Assembly (NCBI GenBank): GCA_029531795.1
Contig: JAPEIS010000007.1
Span: 1,240,001 to 1,304,000 of the forward strand
Length of the DNA: 64,000 nt
Direction: 5' to 3'
Source of the DNA: Sclerotinia nivalis
Lineage: Eukaryota; Ascomycota; Leotiomycetes; Helotiales; Sclerotiniaceae
Part shown: piece after piece, positions 1-8,473 of the stretch
How the letters are laid out: every line of letters begins with the position of its first letter
How positions within the stretch are numbered: position 1 is the first letter of the stretch
Notes under the pieces: generated by a model
Databases searched by the model: none
What the model saw: the letters and a program-made list of their open reading frames with translations, nothing else
What the model was told of the DNA's origin: nothing
Program-made: the position numbers and the translations under genes

Positions 1-1284
1 GTCTGGAAATTCAATAATGACCCTACTAGGAAAGCGGAACGCCACTTTGATTACTGTTCAGGCTGGCTTTTTACGCACATCCTTTCTTAAAAATTACGGG
101 ATGGTACCTGAGAGTTGGCATTCTCTATCGCAAACTATTCGAGATGCTCAGGAAATCGGTTTGCAATACAGTGATAATGAAGGCGGGAAGCGCAACGGAA
201 TACCCAGAGATGACTTCGAAAGCCAGTGGCTTGAGCAGCTTAGGAGGAGAGTCTGGTTGATACCCTCGTGGTGGGATATTGATATAGCCATGCTTCTTGG
301 ACGTCCAACCACATCGATCGTCGAGATGGGAAGCCCCCTTTTCCCATCGATGCCCCTGTTCCTGTAAACCACCAAGAAGTAGCGCCTGCTCCACGTACCA
401 AGTCAGACCCACCAACACCTCTATCTATTATTCTCTGGACATCTGAGTTATCTGCTCCATTATGGGATATTTTTGTTCTGGAGAAAGAGGACCCCCACCG
501 AAAAGATTTCGCAAAAGTTGGGAAAATGCATGATTCAATTAACCAGATCTCTTCATACTTTCCGCCATATCTCCGAGTACATAACCCAGACACATCATTC
601 GATGATCATCTCGATTGCTACTGGCTACCCCGCGCTCGTTTTAACCTCCAGAACAATGCTGATTTTACTACAATGACTCTCCATCGGCCATACATATTCG
701 TCAACCTTTCCAACAGGATTCTAGCATTGAAAGCCGCTCTCGAGGCCCTAGATGCGCAACGGACTTTCTTCAATCTTCTTATCCACACTCGCTACAAGAT
801 GGTTTGTTCAGCCCTCCGCACGTTCGATGCCGCAGTACTTACAGCTGCAATATACATCATGTATCCCCTTGAAAATAGAGATGATCTCGAGAGTTCTCTT
901 CAACACGTTCAATGGGCAATGGAACGTTTTGAAGTAATGGGAGATCGGAACCCCATAGCCAAGGCCGCTCTAGGCGTCCTAAGAGCAGTGTACGTCCGTC
1001 TGAAGAAAGCTTTGGGGCCTGCGTCTTGTATGGAATCGTCTTCGAGTAGCTTGAGCGCGCCCTCGAAATTTAATTTCTCTTCCATAGCTCCGCCACAACC
1101 AATAAATGATTTACTTTACAACAATCTTTCTACAATATATGAACCAAAATCCGTGGAGTGGGCGAGCACAGACAAACATGGACTTTTCGATCTTGATGCA
1201 GCAGATGGGACAGAAATATGGCAGTTTGATGGCGACTTCCGCAATGATAGCTTTTGGGTGTTTATGAATGATTATGATCCTTGA
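1..1284 (+). pseudogene. Zn2Cys6-type transcription factor, C-terminal half, frameshifted and cut by the window edge
   Basis: Two reading frames together give the fungal-specific transcription factor (middle homology) domain. The first frame (from base 2 to about 320) carries the typical sequence around SLSQTIRDAQEIGLQ and then WWDIDIAMLLGRPTT. The next residues expected in the family (I-D, then a P-rich linker with PIDAPVPV) are found in the frame one base over, which then stays open from about base 316 to the TGA at 1282-1284. No plausible intron joins the frames, so a single missing base near 315-320 is the simplest reading: a real mutation or an assembly error. The rest of the domain is complete and ends in an S-rich, acidic tail. 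The Zn2Cys6 DNA-binding domain would lie left of the window. The target genes are unknown, but the neighbours (SDR, DHA2 pump, methyltransferase remnants) suggest a cluster regulator. Confidence 0.75.
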
Positions 1285-1744
1285 TCCGAGGATTACATAT
1301 ATTGGATTATCCAGCTCTCGAGTGGGAGAATATATTCGAGTAACATGACGTGCTGTATAGTTGTTTTTCTTTGGTCTCCTGTTCGCAGAAATAAACCATC
1401 TTACAAGATTTGCGAGAAATTTCCTTGGACAAGGCACGTGGATATACTGTACCATCTCAAAATCATTTGCGGTGTTTTCTTAGACGCTATGTACTTTTTT
1501 TTTTAAATACATATTGGCCAATTAATATTCTACACATCCAAGCATACCACTTCTCAATCATGCTGTAAATGTATACTGGAACATATCTTCCGCGAGTTTC
1601 TATCAGGTAGGAATTACTGGCCAGTTGAAGTCAACATGATTGAATACAAGCTTGGAGTCGGGTTCCTAGCCTTCTAAAACATTGTTTGGATGATGCCTTA
1701 TCTTTCAACATGCTTACTGTGATCGTGGCTTTGTTTTGCTTTTT
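1285..1744. other. Intergenic, convergent gap
   Basis: AT-rich 3' flank between the transcription factor and the dehydrogenase remnant, which converge here. It has a T-rich run near 1496-1505. I see no gene or repeat in it. Confidence 0.5.
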
Positions 1745-2592
1745 ATTCTCTTCAGCCAAACAAGGATCTAATGACATCGCAGCAATATTCGGATTCTCGG
1801 CTGCAACATAGCTTTGTAAGTGAACAGTTGACAGTTTTGACATGGCATAGGAAGAGGTGTTTGGATATGTCCGGAGGCTACCGCTCATTGCAAGATTGAT
1901 AATTGTACCCGGACCGCCAGGTCCAACAAGTTTCAAAAAGCCCCGAGTCATAAAGAAAGTTCCTTTCACATTGATCTCCTACACCATTAAGAGTGTTAAC
2001 AAGGTAATAATCTATGCAGGTGGAACGAAAATCACATACAAAATCTTGCACCAGTTTTTCGGTGTGACATTAGCAAGAGAATTTTGGGAAGTGAATACTT
2101 CAGCGTTCTTGACCAAAACATCAGCAGTACCAGAAGTATTTTTGATCTTATGGTAAACCTCCTCAACAGCGGTCAAGTCGGTTATGTCCGCTTAAGCCTT
2201 CAGAACTTATACATCAGGATTAAGCGCATAGATTTCTTTTTTGAGTTCTTGCAGCGATAAAATGTTCCGAGCAACTAATACAATCGCTTTGGCGTTCACC
2301 TTTGCGAAAGCAGGTACAAAGGACTTCAGAGATCAGCAATCATTTTGGATGTCGGAATCAATTCCTTCGAAGAATTCCAAATGCTCATCTTACGACCCAG
2401 TCCTCGATTGGCATCTGTGATAATCACAACTTTGCCAGCTTGTGATAGTCTGGTCGAAGTAGGATCAACTGCATCATACTGCTGGATATGTGTAGTCTTA
2501 GCAAAGGCTGTTGAGCTGACAAAGAAATCCGCAGGTAATTGATTCATAGTTGGAGTATTTTGATGTAGTATGGGAAGTGCTAGATTTCTCAT
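1745..2592 (-). pseudogene. Short-chain dehydrogenase/reductase pseudogene
   Basis: On the minus strand, starting near 2592 or at the better ATG near 2547, the sequence follows a classical SDR. It has an N-terminal lead-in (PADFFVSSTAFAKT), a Rossmann strand with a degraded glycine motif (VVIITDANRGLGR, where TGxxxGxG is normal), then ARNILSLQELKKEI, ADITDLTAVEEVYHKI, a damaged NAG motif (VKNAEVF for VNNAGVF), and the catalytic part ending in SSYAMSKLS, the Tyr-x-x-x-Lys motif. The frame is lost just after the glycine motif. Two in-frame TAA codons interrupt the centre at positions where the family has Q (VQVLKAQADIT), so both are CAA to TAA changes. The gene cannot make an active enzyme. Its former role was presumably an NAD(P)-dependent oxidoreductase step in a neighbouring pathway. 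Confidence 0.8.
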
Positions 2593-3037
2593 ATGATTTC
2601 ACTGCAAGAAAACGAGATAAACGGAAGTATAAAACCTATCTAGATCTTATCGATCCTTATAATCAATTAAATGATCCTAATATACTATCATTCGAAACTT
2701 AATCTGTTCAAAACATTTATCAATTAAATAATTATCTATTTTAATCTATATATACAGCCCCCGATTAATATAATTGTCACGGGGCTAGAACTCTACCACT
2801 AGGCCACGAAACCCCTAAAAGGGTAGAAGTAGTTTGATCGGTATCAACACTACTCGATAGAGTTATGAACCCGTGACACCTACAAAGGATGTTTCTGATT
2901 GTATACGATTTTGCCCGAAAGACCTACTATAGAATTCCGATAAAAACCCGTCTTAGCATTTTCAGAGTCTTACAAAAATGAAAATGACTCGTTTCTATTA
3001 TTATCTTTTTATTACTGGTTTTCGAATAGTTGATTAC
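2593..3037. other. AT-rich intergenic DNA with repeat debris
   Basis: Non-coding, AT-rich. It contains the 104-bp inverted-repeat element described separately and ends at the 5-bp target duplication ATTAC (3033-3037) of the solo LTR. Confidence 0.5.
2775..2878. repeat. 104-bp element with 9-bp terminal inverted repeats
   Basis: The segment starts TGTCACGGG (2775-2783) and ends with its exact reverse complement CCCGTGACA (2870-2878). The inner flanks are also imperfectly palindromic (CTAGAACTCTACCACTAG on one side, reverse complement of TTCATAACTCTATCGAGTAG on the other). No target duplication is visible. It could be a foldback or MITE relic, or part of a degraded transposon. The minus strand of the left arm (2796-2806) resembles a tRNA A box, but no B box follows. 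Confidence 0.45.
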
Positions 3038-3210
3038 TGTTGGTATCACTTCGGTGATACTATTGCATAGTACTATTGTAGTATATTGTGTTATTCATTC
3101 TTGCTAGCTACACTATGAGAAATGGGGACTATTTATGTGAAAGGGGAAGAGGCTAGAACTCGCTAGTTCTGCGGCTCCCTTTATGAGGTTGGTCATATGA
3201 CGTTCCAACA
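3038..3210 (-). mobile_element. Solo LTR, Ty1/copia-like, with 5-bp target duplication
   Basis: A 173-bp segment has the terminal inverted repeat TGTTGG / CCAACA, that is TG...CA ends as in LTRs, and is flanked on both sides by the direct repeat ATTAC (3033-3037 and 3211-3215). Read on the minus strand it starts TGTTGGAACGTCATATGACC and has a TATA-like CATAAATAG in its middle. Flanking target duplications directly outside a single LTR mean that the internal part was lost by LTR-LTR recombination. The superfamily assignment rests only on the end sequence and length. Confidence 0.8.
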
Positions 3211-3431
3211 ATTACAAAATCGTATATATTTAAAGTATATGAATATAAGATATACTATTGTATTTTTTAATTCCATTCAAGAATCCTGTATATATATGGG
3301 TGAAAACTCTTCAAACTAGTGTATAAACTCTTTCGATATCGGCCCGCTTTTGGCTTTCCTACGATTCACATTCAGGTTCGTAACAATTAAAACCAATTTA
3401 TTTTAAACATTTTCTAATAGAACTAATTTAC

Positions 3432-4040
3432 CTCAAGCCTTTATCATTCATCATCGTCCTTAGCGTTTTTATAATGGGCTCTGGTACCGCTTTGACTTTA
3501 CTAGGATACTATGTAGTATTCTTCGTCATCGGTGGAGTTTTTATGCTCATTGGCGGCGCTATCATGTTCAGTGTCAGAGCTGGCACTTCGACAGGAGCTA
3601 TCTAGGGTTTTACAGTTCTACTTGCCGTTGGCGCTGGTCTTACAACACAAATAGGTTATAGTGTGGCATCTGCAAAAGTTTCGCCAGAGAAAGTGGCAGC
3701 GGCTATCGGATTTATCAACATTGCTCAGATAGGAGGCTTAGTTATCGCCCTTGATATTTCCGGTACTGTGTTCCAGAATGTCGCTTTCATTCGCCTAAGC
3801 GAAATTATCTCGCCGTTGGGGTTCTCTGCCTCTGATATTCACGATGCTGTCGCGGGATCTCAGAGCTCCCTGTTTGCCAATTTGCCGAAAGATGTTAGAG
3901 GGGTTGCGATTGAGGCTATTGTTCAGTCCATCAGTAAGACGTATGCTCTCGTGATGACAGGTGGTGCAATGTGTCTTGTGACAGGGATGCTTTTGAAGAG
4001 GGAGAGGCTATTTGTGAATAACGTAGTTGCCGGTGCTTAG
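3432..4040 (+). pseudogene. DHA2-type MFS efflux pump, C-terminal fragment
   Basis: About 200 codons of the C-terminal end of a 14-TM drug:H+ antiporter. Recognisable parts are GSGTALTLLGYYVVFFVIGG (a membrane helix), a helix with GFTVLLAVGAGLTTQIGYSV, then SPEKVAAAIGFINIAQIGG, a family-typical segment after the last loop, and a final helix ending in LLKRERLFVNN. An in-frame TAG at 3603-3605 replaces an aromatic residue (Y or W). The first ten or so membrane helices are missing and no start is present. Left of 3432 the frame is AT-rich and closed. Such pumps commonly export a cluster product. This one is dead. Confidence 0.75.
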
Positions 4041-4319
4041 GGTTTCAGTTGAAGCTTTGAAGGTTGAGAGCTCTTAATATCGCGCTTTGGAAAGCTCAAC
4101 TGCAGTCAGACACTCTGAGACACGTGGTACCAACTTGCACGTCATCAAAAGAGGTCGTATCATGCGACGTATCGGACTAGCCCACCGCCACCATCGTGCT
4201 GGGATGTGTGCTTCATAAGCTAAGTTTCTCTAAAAGTAGATTCGTTTTTCTGAAGTTCGAGCTTTCACAACCACCTATTTATCCGGAAAGTGAGGGGATT
4301 ATGAACCTTATCGTTAAAA
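4041..4319. other. Short intergenic gap
   Basis: Sequence between the pump fragment and the AT-rich element. I see no gene in it. Confidence 0.4.
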
Positions 4320-5010
4320 CTCTTTCAGCTACCACAATCCGTCGAATAATCCATCCTTTTCCGTAAAATAATCCGCTCTTTTTTGTAAAATTCATTCGAT
4401 AATAAAAGAACGAAATCCTTTGAAAAATCCATATTTTGACAGATTCCTAACAAAAGAGTAAAACGAATTAGGATTTGAAGCTATACAATCCGTCAAAAAT
4501 TCGTCATTTAATGAATTTATATAGACACAAATTGAAAACAACAAATATCAAAAAGATATTCTAACTTTTTTTTCCATCAAAATTCATTCTTTTTATAGAC
4601 TATTATAAACTTGAAATCTCTAAAACTTTAAAAACTATAATAGATATATATCTTGAAATTATAAAACATGTTGATTTATTCAGAAATATAAAGTTTATTA
4701 GAAAATAATTTTAATTTGAAATAATTTTTATACTCGTTTAATTAACTATTCAGATAATAACAACGAATTAAATTTTCATTTTTATATACAATACAACTAT
4801 TTATAGATCTATATATTATTTATATACTTTATTTCCTTTTCAAAATCATAAATTTTGACGGATTTCATAGCAAATCACACAAACGAAAGGGACAATAACG
4901 GGATTCAAATCTATCAATATTTTAACGGATCCTTGAATAAGCGGAATCCGCTGTATAAAAAAAAACAGAATATTTGACAGAGAACCGACGGATTGTAATT
5001 GCCGAAAGAG
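4320..5010. mobile_element. AT-rich 691-bp element with 25-bp terminal inverted repeats
   Basis: The ends match as an inverted repeat: bases 4320-4344 and the reverse complement of 4986-5010 agree at 21 of 25 positions, sharing CTCTTTC at the tip and ACAATCCGTCG at the inner end. The inner motif ACAATCCGTC also recurs at 4485-4494. Two internal segments starting TTTTGAC at 4434 and 4853 are diverged direct copies. The interior is extremely AT-rich and has no open frame. No clear target duplication is present. This fits a non-autonomous DNA transposon decayed by C-to-T change. Confidence 0.6.
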
Positions 5011-6102
5011 CCCTTATTGCTTTTAAATCTCGTTCAGCATGGGTTGCTAGCATTTTTGTATTTGTATCATAATGCTTTTATGGTTCCATTGAATACTATT
5101 TCTGAAAAGAATCTTGCTCATATGCTTTCACAATCCCTGCTATATGTCAAGCCATAGATCCTGGGTTGAATTTTGGAATGAGATCGTGTTGGAAATAGCT
5201 CAATGTATATATATGGCTATGTACATGCTCATACCATTAGAACCCGTCCTTTCAAGGCATCTACGGCGTGCCATTGGATTGCTTTCTGGCCGGCTCCGTC
5301 CCGGAAGAACTAACACAGGCCCGGCAAGACTGGAAGAAATATCGGATGAGAGATTGCAAATAACCCCGCCTATGACAAGAATGCAGATAGATGGTTCGGG
5401 GAATGGCATCGTGATGCGGAGGCTTACTATACTATCGATTTCTCAGTGGCCCTTGTGATAGATCGATTTGTCTGGACTAGTGTAGAGTTGAAAATGATAA
5501 TGCTAATATGAGCATTTCCTAATTAACCGCCCTGAAATATGAAATATGATATAAGAGATTGCACCGCCTAATTCATGGGGGAAGAAGTGGTGGGTGCACG
5601 GACTCTTGCATTGCCGAAGTTTAGGAACTAGAACTAATCGGCCGTTTGTGAGAGCCGACTATTAGAATCCTTGAGTGTGACAAACGATGGTACTAACTTT
5701 AAAAGCGGAGGGGAAGATATTTTCCAAATTCTATCACAATTTAAGGCACTTTAAGCTCAACACCTGATGTGGGGGGTCGTCACTTGTCAAGCCTCTTTTG
5801 GCCAAAACAACCTTCGTGGTTGAGTAGTGCGCAGCTGAAAATGCATCTTACTGCAGTGGAATTTAGCCATTGTGCCAGCCAGCACTGGTTACTAGACTCG
5901 GCTTCGCTACCCATGTGACAAAGGCAGGCGCCGAGGACCATGCTGTATCGTAGCTACTATATGTAGGCTTAATTCTTTGACTTTCAATACTGTCTAGATT
6001 CAATTTGAACTTGGGCATTCCTGTGTCAAACATCGCCAACGAAGCCAAAACTCGAGCAATAAACATATTTCTGAGCATTTATTTTTGCCTCTCGCGTTGA
6101 AA
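5011..6102. other. Intergenic region with unrecognised coding debris
   Basis: No intact gene. Two stretches look protein-like but are broken or unidentifiable. On the plus strand about 5280-5513, two frames together give a segment ending WFGEWHRDAEAYYTIDF and then LVIDRFVWTSVEL. On the minus strand 5863-6078, a 71-codon frame contains GMPKFKLNLDSIESQR. I cannot name either. Together with the surrounding pseudogenes they fit decayed accessory genes. Confidence 0.35.
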
Positions 6103-7167
6103 ATGGCAACTACCTTAGTTAAGATTGGAACATCAAAGCAGGAACTCTACTTACTTAGTAGGAGAGACGAGGAAGAGAAGGACAGGTTTAGACCTCAAGA
6201 TACCTCGACGCATGATTTATATACTGATATATTACAGGCTGGAAGAACAGAGCAACGCCATCAGAGTTATCAGGGAGGGACACGTCTTGGGCCCAAGAAT
6301 CCCGAAGCAAAATATTTCCAGGATAGCGGACATTGCCACAGGTACCGGGTGCGTGGATCTTAAATTCTTAACACGTTAAAATACAATGCTGACTCTAATT
6401 CAGCATCTGGCTTAGGGAAGTGGCGGCCGAGCTTGCAGATGCAGGGTACAGCTCCCCTCTGGAAATGGTTGGATTCGATATCAATGCGGAACAATTTCCC
6501 AAGAGTCCTGCTCCGGAAAACAAATTCGTCCTATGGGATATGACCACTAGCTTTCCCAAAGAATACCACTGTAGTTTCGACGTCGTGCATGTATGACTCG
6601 TTGTCCTCGCAATAAAAATCGAACAGATCAAAGGAGTTGTACAGAACCTTGTGGAGTTGCTCAGTAAGAATTGAAATTCTCCTGACTCCAGACTCACCTC
6701 AGAAAAGCAGTCACTAATCAGCACAGAGCCCGGTGGATATCTTCAATGGACCGACATTTCATACAGAAATGGACGAAAGATAATATACCCGGATGATGAT
6801 GGTGACCTCTCATGGAAATCGCAGGTAGACATGATGTTCAAGTACTGGAGCGACCAAGGATTTTCTCTAGATACAACTGGAGATGTAGAGAAAGCCCTTC
6901 AAGGTTTGCCTGTGGAGGACGTGCATGTTACTGACCACAGCGATGCATGTTTTCGGAGACCGGAGATCAATGATGTGGTGGTAGTGGCAATCGCGTGCGA
7001 AGTCACTAATCATAGAAATGCTGTCATCTAGGAATGGACTTAGCAAGGAGGAGGCGAAGATGGCAGCGTATGCATATCGGAAGAAGGCTTTAGAGAAGGG
7101 TAAACGGGGCGTGATATTCAGAGCGCCGATAGCAACTCTGGTTGCTCGCAGAAACATAGAGCTATGA
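6103..7167 (+). pseudogene. SAM-dependent methyltransferase (type 12/25 class) pseudogene
   Basis: From ATG 6103 the order is: N-terminal YLLSRRDEEEKDR; a one-base frame change near 6187-6192; RMIYILIYYRLEEQSNAIR; RIADIATGTG, which is motif I and completes as ATGTGIWLREVA after splicing out 6349-6403; EMVGFDINAEQFPKSPAP; and FDVVHV followed by TGA where the family has R. Then come GVVQNLVELL, an intron (6664-6726) that restores LLKPGGYLQWTDI, and a closed end. The true C-terminus (GLSKEEAKMAAYAYRKKALEKG ... PIATLVARR, stop 7165-7167) is in another frame, so a further shift and a TAG lie near 6975-6985. Introns, branch points and most residues are intact, so inactivation looks recent. Enzymes of this class often methylate fungal metabolites. 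Its target is unknown. Confidence 0.8.
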
Positions 7168-8473
7168 GGCGATCAAACATGAGCTTAACGCTCAGCACTT
7201 GAGATTCCGTGTTGAGGAAATAAGAGATTAACGAAAGGTTAGCAGCTATTTGTGAAGAAGTCTTTCTTTCGTGAATGAATAGAGATTCCAGTTCTTACGT
7301 CTATTCTTCTATAAACTCCGCAAGATACTGGCACACCATTTTGTTAAGAAAAAGATGTTTCTCGGGAATGCCTGAGTCTCTTCCAGTTAGTAATTCTCTA
7401 AATGGTTCTACTGAATCAAGAATCTCAGGCATAGCCCGCTCCAAATTGATTCTCTTAGCTCTGATACTTTCGGTCTCCGTTTTCTCATATATTCCCCCTA
7501 CATTCCGTCGCTCGGGATGTTTGTACGGGAAGAGAACAATTGCTATGGATACTTGAAGAAGTGGTTCGCTCCGCATTAAGAAATGCAGAGAGGGCCTTTT
7601 CTCATGATGCCGTCAATGATGGGATTGAAGACCTACATCCGAATGGACTAGACCAAACGCTGTGTACAGACATCTCTTAAATAGACGGAGGGAGGTAAGT
7701 AGTCATTTAATGTAAGTATATAAGCAGACATATGTTGACTTTCAATAGATACTGATGAGACCAAGGATCACTTGTAAATATCGTGTATTATAATATTTTA
7801 GTGTCTCTGGACAACGAAAAACCTGAAATCAGGATCTTCAAGCTTCCAGATAGAGAAAACGTGTTGGGTTCGGTGCGGCAAATGCGGCCGTCATGGCCTT
7901 TCACCTATCATCCAATCAACAACAGCTTCAATCCACATCAAATTTAGATACCCTGATATCAAGTTAAATCTTTACGAATAGGAATCAATTCAATGAATGG
8001 TTATTGACCATTCCATTCATATCGTGAAACATCACATTCAAGGTTCACGGGAGGGAACTGATGGATAGATAGCAAAATTGTCCTCTATTTTGTTGTCAAA
8101 AGCTAGTTGTACCTAGGATCAAAACCGGGGCCATGAAGCCACCCACAAATTCAACCGCCAAGTAAATTAAGCAAAGAATTTTGGTGTCGCAAGAAACAGG
8201 TCCATATGGAGCAATATGATAAACTTTTCTGTTTGAAAAGGAGAAATAGAAACAGTCAACTAGATCGACCTAACTGCTTCAAAATGTAAACCATATGAGG
8301 CTTGTCGTGAAGTTCACCCAAACATTCCCAAGGTTAAAATCTGTTCAAATCACAGACCAGAAAAGATGGTATCTGACAAGAGTATAGCTAGCCGGCAGAG
8401 ACCAAAATGGGCAGCACGAAATTGACTTCAGATTGTATGGATGACTTTTGAAGAATGGTCAAGTTTCAGCCGC
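7168..8473. other. Intergenic region, no confident gene
   Basis: About 1.3 kb between the methyltransferase relic and the end of the mei2-like gene. A minus-strand open frame at 7301-7576 (contains YKHPERRNVGGIYEKTE) and an overlapping plus-strand frame at about 7500-7680 (LLWILEEVVRSALRNAERAF) are both protein-like. They cannot both be real and I recognise neither. The rest is AT-rich. Confidence 0.35.

Noticed and set aside
2775..2812. tRNA gene on the minus strand
   Set aside because: An A-box-like TGGCCTAGTGG is present at 2796-2806, but there is no B box, anticodon arm or acceptor stem. The segment is better explained by the inverted-repeat element.
5114..5458. 114-codon plus-strand open frame as a gene
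   Set aside because: It overlaps a more protein-like but broken frame and has no recognisable motif, no splice context and low-complexity stretches.
7301..7576. Minus-strand ORF as a real gene
   Set aside because: Protein-like composition, but all three plus-strand frames here are also open for long stretches and I recognise no family. Kept only as a remark in the gap entry.
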